A DNA stretch of 64,000 nucleotides from Thermoanaerobaculia bacterium (GTDB lineage: Bacteria > Acidobacteriota > Thermoanaerobaculia > Multivoradales > Multivoraceae): positions 41,468-105,467 of the forward strand of contig JAJEBV010000028.1 in NCBI GenBank assembly GCA_022822365.1, given 5' to 3'. The translations under genes were made by a program, and so were the position numbers. The notes beneath the pieces are model-generated. The model was not told the origin of the DNA and did no database searches. It saw nothing but the letters and a program-made list of their open reading frames with translations. Positions 34,582 to 43,011 of the stretch are shown here, one piece after another. Position 1 is the stretch's first letter. Each line of letters opens with the position of its first letter.

Positions 34582-35967
34582 TCAGGTGTAGCGCGCGCCG
34601 CGGTACCGCTCGTCGTAGAAACGCGGCAGCAACTGGTCGACGCGCAGGACCCCTCCCGCACTGAGGTCGACCCGGTCCGGCCCGACCGTGGCCAGCCCCT
34701 GCTCGACCAGGCTGCCGAAGGCCTCGGCGTAGTCCTCGACCACGTCCACCCCGAACTTCCGCTCGAACGCGCCGCGCTCGAGCCAGCCACGCTTCAACTG
34801 GAGGATGACCTCCCGGGTCAGCCGCTCGCGCTCCGTCGTGACCAGCGCCCGGCGCGTGGCCAGGCCGCCGGCGTCCACCGCCGCCAGATAGCCGTCCCAG
34901 CGATCGTGGTTCTGCATGTGGACGCCGCCCATGTGGCCGAACGACGACACCCCGATCGGAATCATGTCGGCGCCGCTCCACACCTCCCGGGCGTAGACGA
35001 ACTTGCAGCCCCGGTCGCGGCGCATCATCGTGTAGGCGCTCCAGCGCTCGAAGCCGGCGCGTTCGAACTGCTCGAAGGCGTATGCGTGCCACTCCCGCTT
35101 CGTGCGCCAGTCGGCGAACGGCGGCACGTCCTCCTCGCCGCGCAGCTTGGCCTTCGAGTAGACCGTGTTGAAGGGCAACTCCATCTGATAGAGAGTGATC
35201 GAGTCCGGGTCGTACTCGATCGTCAGGTCCACCGTCCGCTTCCAGCTCTCCCAGGTCTCGCCGACCATGCCGGCGATCAGGTCGACGTTCAGTTGCCTGA
35301 ACTCCTGGGCGCGGATCCAGTCGCGCACCCGGTAGATCTCCTTCGACACATGGGCGCGGCCGTTCTCCTGCAGGATCCCGTCGTCGAAGTTCTCGACGCC
35401 CAGACTCAGCCGGGTGACGCCGATGCTCCGGATCGCCTCCAGCTTGGACTGGGTCAGCGTCCCCGGCTCGCACTCGAAGGCCACTTCCTCGGCCGTGTTC
35501 CAGGGAATCACGCCCTGGAGCCGCTCGGCCAGCGGGATCAACTGCTTGGCGGCGATGTAGGACGGCGTGCCGCCGCCGAAGTAGACGAAGTCGAGGCTCC
35601 GGCCCCTGACCGCCGCCCGCTCCGCGTAACGCTCCAGCTCGACGCCCAGGGCGTCGAGGTAGCGGCCGATCTGTTCGTGGTTCTTGTCGATGTAGACGCG
35701 GAAGTAGCAGAACTTGCAACGCTTTCGGCAGAACGGAATGTGGATGTAGAGGCCGAGCGAGGTGTCGGCGCCGGGCACCCGGTCGAGCGCGGCGAAGGCC
35801 TCCGGGACCGCGGCTTCGTTCCACGCCGAGTACGGCGGGTAGTTCGAGACGAAGACGGAACCGATGTCCGTCGCTTCGAGATCGAGAAGGCCGGTCGCCG
35901 GCTCCGGCCTGACCGGCTCGGGCCCGGCCACGCTCGGCCCGTCGCTCCGTGGCACCGCTTCGTTCAT
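34582..35967 (-). CDS. HemN/HemW-like radical SAM protein
   Basis: A 461-residue radical SAM enzyme. The cluster motif CRKRCKFCYF is preceded by LYIHIPF, exactly the context found in HemN, HemW and the heme-degrading HutW/ChuW group, and is followed by FVYFGGGTPSYI and LSLGVENFDD. The C-terminal part has the HemN-type helical domain (LTREVILQLKRGWLERGAFE). The oxygen-independent coproporphyrinogen oxidase role is not assured; most relatives outside true HemN are heme chaperones or unknown. Start: ATG with AGGGAG in the 12-base gap after the propeller gene. It ends a transcript of three PQQ-like propellers and an alcohol dehydrogenase. Confidence 0.85.
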   Translation of the reverse strand: MNEAVPRSDGPSVAGPEPVRPEPATGLLDLEATDIGSVFVSNYPPYSAWNEAAVPEAFAALDRVPGADTSLGLYIHIPFCRKRCKFCYFRVYIDKNHEQIGRYLDALGVELERYAERAAVRGRSLDFVYFGGGTPSYIAAKQLIPLAERLQGVIPWNTAEEVAFECEPGTLTQSKLEAIRSIGVTRLSLGVENFDDGILQENGRAHVSKEIYRVRDWIRAQEFRQLNVDLIAGMVGETWESWKRTVDLTIEYDPDSITLYQMELPFNTVYSKAKLRGEEDVPPFADWRTKREWHAYAFEQFERAGFERWSAYTMMRRDRGCKFVYAREVWSGADMIPIGVSSFGHMGGVHMQNHDRWDGYLAAVDAGGLATRRALVTTERERLTREVILQLKRGWLERGAFERKFGVDVVEDYAEAFGSLVEQGLATVGPDRVDLSAGGVLRVDQLLPRFYDERYRGARYT

Positions 35968-35979
35968 CCCGCGCTCCCT

Positions 35980-37194
35980 TTACCCGAAGCAGTACAGGAT
36001 GCGGTCCAGACTGCCGATCACGAGCCGCTCGGAGGCCACGGCGGGCGACGCCATGATCGCCGAGCCGGTATCGAACTCCCAGACCGGCTCTCCCGTCGCC
36101 TTGTCGAGCGCGAGCACGGGCCCCCGCTTCGAACCGAGGAAGACCCGATCGCCCACGATCACCGGCGAGGAGTCGAGCCGCGCGCCGCTGTTCCACTCCC
36201 ACTTCCGTTCACCCGTCGCCGGATCGAGGGCGTGGACGATCTTGTCGCGGCCGCCGATGACGACGATCTCGTCGTCCGCCGCGGCCGAGGCGTAGAACGG
36301 GAACTTCCGGATCTCGTGCTCGTAGGCCCAGGCGACCTGGCGTTTCGCGAGGTCGATACCCAGCACTTCGTTCTCGTAGGTGGCAACGTACGCCATGTCG
36401 CCGACCACCGCCGGGCTCGAAGCCGCCTGTCCGCGAAGGTCGATCTTGTGGATCGTCTCCCCCGTCTCGATGTCGATCAGCCACATGAAACCGTCGCAGC
36501 CGGAGACGGTCGTCAGCCCGTCAGCCACGGCGGGTGTGCCGTGGACGTAGCCGTCCGTCTCCACCTGCCAGACCTTCTCGCCGCTCGTCCGGTCGAGGCA
36601 GTAGAGGGAGTTGTCGTAGGAGCCGACCAGCAAGCGGTCCTCGTGGAGCGACACGCCGGCGAAGATCTCGCCGAGCGTCTCGAACTTCCACTTCTGCTCG
36701 CCGCTGCCGGCGTCCAGGGCGTAGACGTAGCCGTACTCGTCGCCGACGTAGACCACGTCGTCGAAGACGGACACGGGCGCCTTGATCGGCGTGCCGGCGT
36801 CGAACCGCCAGAGCTCCCTGCCCTCGGCAAGGGTCAAGGCGTACACACGGCCCTCGTAGTCGCCGAAGTAGACGACGCCGCCGACGATCGCCGCCGTGCC
36901 CTCGATCTCGCTTTCCGTGTCGAAGGTCCACAACAACTTCGGCTCGTCGGGCAGCGTCGTGCCGGCAACGCCGGTGCCGAGCAGGTTGCCCCGGAACACC
37001 GGCCAGGCGTCGGCGGACGGCCGGAACAGCGACGCGGCCGCCGTCTCCTGGTCTCCGCCGTCGCCGGCCGCGATCGCCCCTCCGAACAGGATCGGCAGGC
37101 TGAGCAGGCCGGTCAGTATCGCCACGACAAGCAGGCGCGAGCCGAACGGCCGCCAACGGGCTGCACGGTTCTCAGGGCTTCGAATCTCCGGCAC
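35980..37194 (-). CDS. PQQ-like beta-propeller protein, membrane anchored (third paralogue)
   Basis: About 404 residues. After a short basic stretch, an N-terminal hydrophobic segment (LLVVAILTGLLSLPILFGG) is followed by repeated propeller blades with the pattern of PQQ-binding-like domains (VYALTLAEGRELWRFDAGTP, YALDAGSGEQKWKFETLGEI). The GTG start at 37194 was chosen because GGGAG lies six bases upstream and the codons before it overlap the region after the dehydrogenase stop without leader character; the frame is open to 37425. No heme motif is present. It is less similar to the two tandem propellers than these are to each other. Function: unknown periplasmic binding or scaffold (BamB-like) role. 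Confidence 0.8.
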   Translation of the reverse strand: MPEIRSPENRAARWRPFGSRLLVVAILTGLLSLPILFGGAIAAGDGGDQETAAASLFRPSADAWPVFRGNLLGTGVAGTTLPDEPKLLWTFDTESEIEGTAAIVGGVVYFGDYEGRVYALTLAEGRELWRFDAGTPIKAPVSVFDDVVYVGDEYGYVYALDAGSGEQKWKFETLGEIFAGVSLHEDRLLVGSYDNSLYCLDRTSGEKVWQVETDGYVHGTPAVADGLTTVSGCDGFMWLIDIETGETIHKIDLRGQAASSPAVVGDMAYVATYENEVLGIDLAKRQVAWAYEHEIRKFPFYASAAADDEIVVIGGRDKIVHALDPATGERKWEWNSGARLDSSPVIVGDRVFLGSKRGPVLALDKATGEPVWEFDTGSAIMASPAVASERLVIGSLDRILYCFG

Positions 37195-37250
37195 GACAGG
37201 CTCCCGCAGTGTTTCCAGAAGGGGCGGGCTGCCCGGAGGCGCCAGTCGCC

Positions 37251-38477
37251 TCAGAAGGCCGCCCGGTAGAGCGCGAGCATATCGGAGGGCGAAGCCGATC
37301 TCGGGTTGAACTGAGCCGTCCATTGCTCCGCCGCCTGAGAAGAGAGAAGGCCGAGGTCGGCCTCCGGAACGCCCAGGTCGCGCAGCCTGGCGGAGACGCC
37401 GGCGCTGTCCCGAAGACCGGCCCACAACTCCGCGAGCCTCTCGCTGGCAACCCCGTTCTCCGACCCGCTGCCGAAGGCGAGCCGCGCCAGGCCTCCGTAC
37501 CCGGCGCCATCGGCCGCGCCGTTGAACCGCACGACGTGATCGAGCATGACCGCCACCGCCACCCCGTGCGTTATCTCGTAGCGCGCGGTCAGGGGATTTG
37601 CCAGGCCGTGCGCCGCACCCAGCATGGACGCCTCGATCGCGGCGCCGGCGAAATGAGCGCCCAGCAGCATCTCGCCCCAGAGTTCGGTCGTCCTGTCCCC
37701 GGCCCCGCCCCGTCCGGCCTTGCCGCCGTTCTCCGACTGCGCCTCGACGACCGCATCGAACCCCCGCAGCAGGCGCGCGAAACCCTCCGACGCGAACATG
37801 CGGGAGTACGGGTTGGCCGCCGTGCAGACGAAGCTCTCGAGCGCGTGCGACAGCGCGTCCAGCCCGGTTGCCGCCATCACCTCGGGAGGGGCAGTGCGCA
37901 CCAGCTCCGGGTCGAGCAGGGTCGCGGCGAAGCGGGCCTTCGGGTCGCCGCAGGCCATCTTGCGGTGGTCGTCCTCGCGCGAGATGACGGCAAAGGACTG
38001 GGACTCGCTGCCGGTGCCGGCGGTACAGGGTACGCCGACCGACGCGAGCATCGGTTTCGAGGCCTTGCCGAACCCCCAGTAGTCCTCCATCCGGCCGCCG
38101 TTCGTGAAGACGAAGTTCGTGCCCTTGGCGCAGTCCATCGCCGAGCCGCCGCCCAGGCCGACCAGGAAGTCGGCCTCGTGGACCCGCGCCGCCGCGGCCG
38201 CGGCCGCCACGTGGCGCTCACCCGGGTTCTCGCCGACGCCGTAGAAGACGGCGAGGTCCAGATCGGCCTCTCGCAGCGAAACGGAGGCCCGGTGCACATG
38301 GCCGGCGGCGGCGACACCCGGATCCGCGACGACCAGCACCCGCCGGCCGCCGAGTTCCCGCACGACCTCGCCGACGAGGTCGATGACGCCCGCGCCGTAG
38401 AGCACCCGCCCCGGCGCCGTGTCGATGCTCCACGAGTCGCCCGCTTCCAGCGGTCGCTGGCCTCGCTTGATCGCCAC
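37251..38477 (-). CDS. Iron-containing (group III) alcohol dehydrogenase
   Basis: A 408-residue protein of the Fe-ADH/dehydroquinate-synthase-like fold. The NAD-binding half has VGLGGGSAMDCAKGTNF, then SVGVPCTAGTGSESQSFAVI. Metal ligands are visible in LLDPELVRT...ATGLDALSHALESF, GAAHGLANPL and ITHGVAVAVML. It should oxidise or reduce an alcohol/aldehyde or phosphonate-type substrate with NAD(P). It is cytoplasmic, while the flanking propeller genes code for exported proteins. Start is GTG; it lies 20 bases after the propeller gene upstream and 56 before the next. Confidence 0.9.
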   Translation of the reverse strand: MAIKRGQRPLEAGDSWSIDTAPGRVLYGAGVIDLVGEVVRELGGRRVLVVADPGVAAAGHVHRASVSLREADLDLAVFYGVGENPGERHVAAAAAAARVHEADFLVGLGGGSAMDCAKGTNFVFTNGGRMEDYWGFGKASKPMLASVGVPCTAGTGSESQSFAVISREDDHRKMACGDPKARFAATLLDPELVRTAPPEVMAATGLDALSHALESFVCTAANPYSRMFASEGFARLLRGFDAVVEAQSENGGKAGRGGAGDRTTELWGEMLLGAHFAGAAIEASMLGAAHGLANPLTARYEITHGVAVAVMLDHVVRFNGAADGAGYGGLARLAFGSGSENGVASERLAELWAGLRDSAGVSARLRDLGVPEADLGLLSSQAAEQWTAQFNPRSASPSDMLALYRAAF

Positions 38478-38497
38478 GACCCGGGAGCGCGAAGCGC

Positions 38498-39934
38498 TTA
38501 CTTCGAGCCGATGGCGAACACGTCCGAGCGCGTCGCCACGTAGATTCTCCCGTCCTCCGCGACCGGCGTCGTGTACACCGCCGAGCCCATGTTGTGCTCG
38601 GCGATCACCTTCTCTTCCCGGCCGGCTTCGAGGACCACGATGTCGCCGTCCTCGTCCCCCAGGTAGACCTTGCCGTCGGCGACGAACGCCGAACCCCAGA
38701 CCGCCGCGAAGGTGTCGTGCGTCCAGAGGTGCTCGCCGGTCTCGACATCCAGCACGTAGAGGAAGCCGCTCAGATCCGGGATGTAGAGCAGGCCGTCGGC
38801 GATCGCGGCGGTCGAGATTGTCCGGTTGAAGTCCTCGTCGCCAAAGTGCCAGAGGCCGGCGCTGCCGGTCGCGTCGCCTTCGACGTCGGCATCGATGGCG
38901 TAGAAGTGGCCCGGGCCTTCACCATGCTCGGGGTCCTGGCCGACGCCGAGGTAGAAGCGGTTGTTGTAGAAGACCGGCGTCGAGATGATGTTGTTGCGGG
39001 TGCCGGCGCCGCCGAGTTCCCAGATCGAGTCCTTCGGGTTCAGATCGAACTTCCACAGCAGGTTGCCGGTCGCCGGTTCGTAGGTGTAGAGCCAGCCGTC
39101 GCCGCCCGGGAAGGCGATCTGCGGTTGACCGTCGATCACGCCGTACGCCGGGTTCGACCACGAACCGTGCAGGACGGCGTCGCTGCTGTCGAGGCTCTCC
39201 CACACCAGCTCACCCGTGTTCTTGTTCAGCGCGATGAAGGCCGGCGACGCCGGCGAGGGCAGGTTGATGTGCCCCTCGTCGACGCCGGCGCCGGTGACGG
39301 TGAACAGGAGGTCGCCGATGACCAGGGGCGAACCGGCAGCCAGGTTGTGCGGGAACACGTCGAGCTCGCCGATCATGTCGTACTCCCACACGAGATCGGC
39401 GTCGAACTCCTCCTTGTACTGCTCGTCCGTCATGCCGTCGTTGACCCCGTCGCGGAAACCGTCCACGTCCGCGGCCACGACCGTGGCGCGGTTGGAGATG
39501 TAGTAGACCCGCTCGTCCTCCACGTACGGCGTCGAGCAGATGCCCTGCAGCGGCCAGTCGTTGACACGGCCGGCGCCCAGCTTGTCGTGCGTGGCCTGCC
39601 AGAGAAGCTCGCCCGTCTCCTTGTCGAGCGCGATGAGCACGCCCTTGTCGCCCTCGATGCCGGGCCGGCGAAGCCCCTCGTTGTTCGTGCCGGCGTACAC
39701 CCGGCCGCCGTGGATCACCGGGCCGGCGTAGGTCTGCGAACCGACCTTGGCCCGCCAGACGATGTTCTCGCCGGACCTGACGTCCCATTCCGTGGGCAGG
39801 TTCGTGGCGCCGGACACCATGTTCCGGGCCGGCGTGTTGCCGAACATCGCCGGCGGCTCGTTCGCGGCGGCGGCCGAAACGATGCCGGCGGAGGTCGCGA
39901 GGGCTAGGAGGAACTGAGAGATTCGGGTGTTCAT
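38498..39934 (-). CDS. Secreted PQQ-like beta-propeller protein (tandem paralogue 2)
   Basis: A 478-residue exported protein. The signal peptide ends at SAAAANE. The propeller begins with WDVRSGENIVWRAKVGSQTY and shows repeated segments such as LIALDKETGELLWQATHDKL and YVLDVETGEHLWTHDTF. NDWPLQGICSTPYVEDERVY is shared almost word for word with the next propeller gene upstream, so the two are tandem duplicates. ATG at 39934 was chosen because it directly precedes the leader; an in-frame ATG at 39961 is possible. No CxxCH heme site is present, so if it is a quinoprotein its electrons go to another carrier. Substrate unknown. Confidence 0.85.
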   Translation of the reverse strand: MNTRISQFLLALATSAGIVSAAAANEPPAMFGNTPARNMVSGATNLPTEWDVRSGENIVWRAKVGSQTYAGPVIHGGRVYAGTNNEGLRRPGIEGDKGVLIALDKETGELLWQATHDKLGAGRVNDWPLQGICSTPYVEDERVYYISNRATVVAADVDGFRDGVNDGMTDEQYKEEFDADLVWEYDMIGELDVFPHNLAAGSPLVIGDLLFTVTGAGVDEGHINLPSPASPAFIALNKNTGELVWESLDSSDAVLHGSWSNPAYGVIDGQPQIAFPGGDGWLYTYEPATGNLLWKFDLNPKDSIWELGGAGTRNNIISTPVFYNNRFYLGVGQDPEHGEGPGHFYAIDADVEGDATGSAGLWHFGDEDFNRTISTAAIADGLLYIPDLSGFLYVLDVETGEHLWTHDTFAAVWGSAFVADGKVYLGDEDGDIVVLEAGREEKVIAEHNMGSAVYTTPVAEDGRIYVATRSDVFAIGSK

Positions 39935-39957
39935 GGCCTTCGGTCCGTGTGGGATTG

Positions 39958-41325
39958 TCAACCGTCCGCGCCGCCGCCCGGGGCAGGGGCAACCAGCGCG
40001 TAGAGTGTTTCGCTGGTCGCCAGGTAGACGACCGAGCCATCCGTCGACGGCGAAGTGTACACCGCCCGCGGCATCGGAATTTCGGCCAGGACCTCCAGTG
40101 TCCGGCCGTGGCTCAGCACCGCGACGTCGCCCTCCGTGTCGGCGGCGTAAACCTTGCCGTCCGCGACCAGGGGCGAACTCCAGAACGGCGCGAGCGCGTC
40201 GTAGGTCCAGAGCTTCTCGCCCGTTGAGGCGTCCAGCGCGAACAGGAAGCCGTTCAGGTCCGCGGCGTAGACGATGCCGCCGTCCACCCCCACCGTGGCG
40301 ATCGCGCGGCCGAGATCCGGGTCCTCGAAGCGCCAGCGGACCCCGGTGGAGGTCACATCGTCGCTCCCTCCCGCGTCGACGGCCCAGAGGACGCCGGCCC
40401 GGAGCGACGCCTCCGGATCCCTGCCGGCCGCGATGTAGACGGTGCCGTCGTGCAGTACCGGCGTGGCCACGAAGACGTGCCGCGACTCCCTTCGATCCAA
40501 CTCGTCAGCGGCGAGCGCCGAGTTGCCGTCGAACTGCCACAGGGCCCGTCCCGTCCCCGGCTCGAAGCCGTAGAGCCAGCCATCGCCACCCGGGAAGACG
40601 ACCTGGTCCCGACCGCCGGGGGAACCGCGGGACGGGCTCCCCCACTGCCCGTCGACGAGCGCCGCGCCGGGAGTGCCGTCGCGCCATACCGGCCGGCCCG
40701 TCGCACGCTCCAACGCCGCGAAGCTCGGCGCTTCCGGCGCCGGCACCCGGCCGTCGTCCGTGACGCCGTTGCTGGTCGACACGAACACCAGATCGCCCAC
40801 GGCGAGCGGTGTCGACGCCGCCATATGCTTCGGGAACACCCCCCACTCGCCGACCATGTCGAACGACCAGTCGACACGACCGTCGAGGTTCGCCGCGACG
40901 ACCTCCCCCCGGTTCGAGACGTAGTACAGCCTCTCGCCGTCGAACGACGGCGTCGAGCACACGCCCTGGAGCGGCCAGTCGTTCGCGTCTCCGGCTTCCA
41001 GCTTCTCGTGGGTGATCTGCCAGCGGAAACTCCCGTCGTGGCGGTCGAAGGCCATCACCACCCCGCGGTCGCCGACAACCGCCGGGTCGCGGGGCCGCTC
41101 GTTGTTCGTGCCGACGATGACGAGATCGCCCGCGATCGTCGGCCCGCCGTAGGTCACCGTGCCGAGGTCGGAGGACCACAGAACGCCCTCGCCGGAGGAG
41201 ACATCCCAGGTGACCGGCAGGTCCTCAGCCTCGGCCACCCGGTTCCGCCCGGGATTCGGGTCGTCGGCAACGAGCGCACCGCTCCACACGAACGCGAACA
41301 GGGAAAAGGCGAGGAGAAACCTCAA
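39958..41325 (-). CDS. Secreted PQQ-like beta-propeller protein (tandem paralogue 1)
   Basis: About 455 residues. The leader RFLLAFSLFAFVWSGALVAD is followed by WDVSSGEGVLWSSDLGTVTY and propeller blades very similar to the downstream neighbour (NDWPLQGVCSTPSFDGERLY, LFALDASTGEKLWTYDAL). No ATG or GTG precedes the leader in frame after the stop of the SDR gene, so TTG at 41325 was taken as start; this is the least certain point. The frame is open far upstream, inside the SDR gene, only as a shadow. Like its duplicate it lacks a heme motif. Confidence 0.8.
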   Translation of the reverse strand: MRFLLAFSLFAFVWSGALVADDPNPGRNRVAEAEDLPVTWDVSSGEGVLWSSDLGTVTYGGPTIAGDLVIVGTNNERPRDPAVVGDRGVVMAFDRHDGSFRWQITHEKLEAGDANDWPLQGVCSTPSFDGERLYYVSNRGEVVAANLDGRVDWSFDMVGEWGVFPKHMAASTPLAVGDLVFVSTSNGVTDDGRVPAPEAPSFAALERATGRPVWRDGTPGAALVDGQWGSPSRGSPGGRDQVVFPGGDGWLYGFEPGTGRALWQFDGNSALAADELDRRESRHVFVATPVLHDGTVYIAAGRDPEASLRAGVLWAVDAGGSDDVTSTGVRWRFEDPDLGRAIATVGVDGGIVYAADLNGFLFALDASTGEKLWTYDALAPFWSSPLVADGKVYAADTEGDVAVLSHGRTLEVLAEIPMPRAVYTSPSTDGSVVYLATSETLYALVAPAPGGGADG

Positions 41326-41348
41326 TGGTCTCAGCCCCGGAACCGCGC

Positions 41349-42449
41349 TCAGGCCTCCCGCAACCGCGGCTCGATGATGCCCAGTTCGACCGATGTCTCC
41401 ACCACGGACCGGATCGTGTCCTCCACGGGCCGAAGGGTCGCGCCCAGCACCGACTCCGCCTTCTTGCTGTGGTTGATGGCCGCCGGGGGCGGCGTGCCCC
41501 CTTCGGGCACTTCCGGCTCGCCGACCGTGAACGCCGGGAAGAGCTCCTGGATGATCCCGCGCACTTCCGTGCCGAGCCGGAGAGCGGAACGGCCGCCGCT
41601 GCCGTGCAGGAGGTAGCGGCTGCCGCCATGAGTTGCCCGGTGGTCGACGTTCGACTCCGCCGCCAGGCGTTCGGCCTTGACCAGATCGCGCACGTCGATG
41701 ATGTTGTAGTACATGTCGTACGGCGTCGGCCACGACGTTGCGAGGCCCGCGGCCAGCCGGCCGATCTGCTCGATCCACTGGCCGACCTGGGCCTTGAACA
41801 GGATCGGCCCGCAGATCATCGCCGGGTTCACCGTCACCACGTCCCACCGGCCGCCGCTTTCGTCCGCGGCCTGGTTCAGCAGCCGCTCGGTATCCACCTT
41901 GCTGCGGGCATAGGCCATCCGTGGGAGCTGCCAGACCTCCTCCGGGAAGTTGTCGTTCGCCCAGTCCGTCTCCGTCCACGCATAGCCCGGAGGCATGGCC
42001 GGCGCCCCCAGGCCGGCGACCGCCGCCAGGGAACTCGTGTAGACGACCCGCTTCACGCTGGCGCTCCGGTTGACCGAGTCGATCACGTTCCGCGTCCCGG
42101 CCATGCCGCCCTCGTAGACGTCCGTCGACACGTTGCCCGAGCCGAGAGGCTGCGACTTGCCGTCGGCCGAGTTGCCGAGCACCGCGGCGACGTGGAACAC
42201 GGCCGAGCAACCGGCGAAGGCCCCGTCGTACGAACCGGGCACGAACAGGTCGCAACCGTCGACGATCTCGACGTTCGGCAGCCGGTTCAGGTACTGGACG
42301 CAGTCCCGGCCGCGCCAGGAATCCGCGTTGCGCAGGCAGGCCCGTACCCGGTACCCCTGGAGGACGAGCTCGCGCACCATGTGGCCGCCGGTGAAACCGG
42401 AAACACCGGTGACGGCGACCGGGCCGTCGTGGGGTGAGATGGCGGACAT
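41349..42449 (-). CDS. NAD(P)-dependent SDR, dihydroflavonol-reductase/epimerase type
   Basis: A 366-residue extended short-chain dehydrogenase. VAVTGVSGFTGGHMVRELV near the N-terminus is the nucleotide-binding motif, VVYTSSLAAVAGLG carries the catalytic Ser region, and MAYARSKVDTERLL contains the YxxxK pair. An upstream AGGAGGAG supports the ATG at 42449. It would reduce a ketone or epimerise a sugar or terpenoid-like substrate. It is followed after 23 bases by the propeller genes, so it is probably part of the same pathway, which is not identified. Confidence 0.88.
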   Translation of the reverse strand: MSAISPHDGPVAVTGVSGFTGGHMVRELVLQGYRVRACLRNADSWRGRDCVQYLNRLPNVEIVDGCDLFVPGSYDGAFAGCSAVFHVAAVLGNSADGKSQPLGSGNVSTDVYEGGMAGTRNVIDSVNRSASVKRVVYTSSLAAVAGLGAPAMPPGYAWTETDWANDNFPEEVWQLPRMAYARSKVDTERLLNQAADESGGRWDVVTVNPAMICGPILFKAQVGQWIEQIGRLAAGLATSWPTPYDMYYNIIDVRDLVKAERLAAESNVDHRATHGGSRYLLHGSGGRSALRLGTEVRGIIQELFPAFTVGEPEVPEGGTPPPAAINHSKKAESVLGATLRPVEDTIRSVVETSVELGIIEPRLREA

Positions 42450-42497
42450 CGTGATGGCTCCTCCTGGCTCCCTGTTGGCGGAAGCCCTGCTTTCCCC

Positions 42498-42917
42498 CTA
42501 CTCCTGCGGCGGTGCGTACACCAGCATCCAGTTCACGCCGAAGCGGTCGACGCACATGCCGAAGTAGGCGCCCCAGAACTGTTCCTCCATCGGCAACGTC
42601 ACCGCGCCGCCGTCGGAGAGCTTCGCGATCAGTGCGTCCGCCCGTTCCCTGCTCTCGGCCTCCACCGAGATCGAGAAGTTGTTGCCGACCTCAAGCGGCG
42701 GCCCGAACGTCGTGCTGTCGCTCCCCATCAGCACGCTGTCGCCGACCGGCAGGGACACGTGCATGATCTGGTCCTCCTGGCCCTCGGCCAGCGGCAGCCC
42801 CTCCGGGCCCTCGCCGAAGGTGTTGAAGTCCGAGAACTCACCGCCGAAGACGGACCGGTAGAAATCGAACGCCTCGCGGCAGTTGCCGTCGAAAGTCAGG
42901 TAGGTGTTCAGTGCCAT
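42498..42917 (-). CDS. VOC family protein (PhnB/glyoxalase-like)
   Basis: A 139-residue vicinal-oxygen-chelate protein. It has the PhnB-like signature at both ends: TYLTFDGNCREAFDFYRSVF at the start and WGAYFGMCVDRFGVNWMLVY at the end, with the two beta-alpha-beta-beta-beta units between. Proteins of this type are often single-gene enzymes or resistance-like proteins of unknown substrate. GGAG lies about eight bases before the ATG. It is divergent from the phosphotransferase gene. Confidence 0.9.
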   Translation of the reverse strand: MALNTYLTFDGNCREAFDFYRSVFGGEFSDFNTFGEGPEGLPLAEGQEDQIMHVSLPVGDSVLMGSDSTTFGPPLEVGNNFSISVEAESRERADALIAKLSDGGAVTLPMEEQFWGAYFGMCVDRFGVNWMLVYAPPQE

Positions 42918-43011
42918 GGTGTGTGTTCTCCTCGAGTCGGGTCGGTACGGGAGTCACGTTCCCCGTTCGGCCGTGGGGCGGCGGGGAGCTTACGTCAAGC
43001 TTGGAGGGAAG
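42918..43011. promoter_or_regulatory. Divergent intergenic region, VOC gene / phosphotransferase gene
   Basis: A 94-base gap with ribosome sites at both ends (GGAG before the VOC start on the minus strand, GGAGGGAAG before the ATG at 43012). Promoters for both sides are expected here. None stands out by eye. Confidence 0.3.

Noticed and set aside
35980..41325. Quinoprotein alcohol (methanol) dehydrogenases
   Set aside because: The propellers lack a heme domain and the adjacent-Cys motif of such enzymes was not seen. PQQ-like propeller is as far as the sequence allows.
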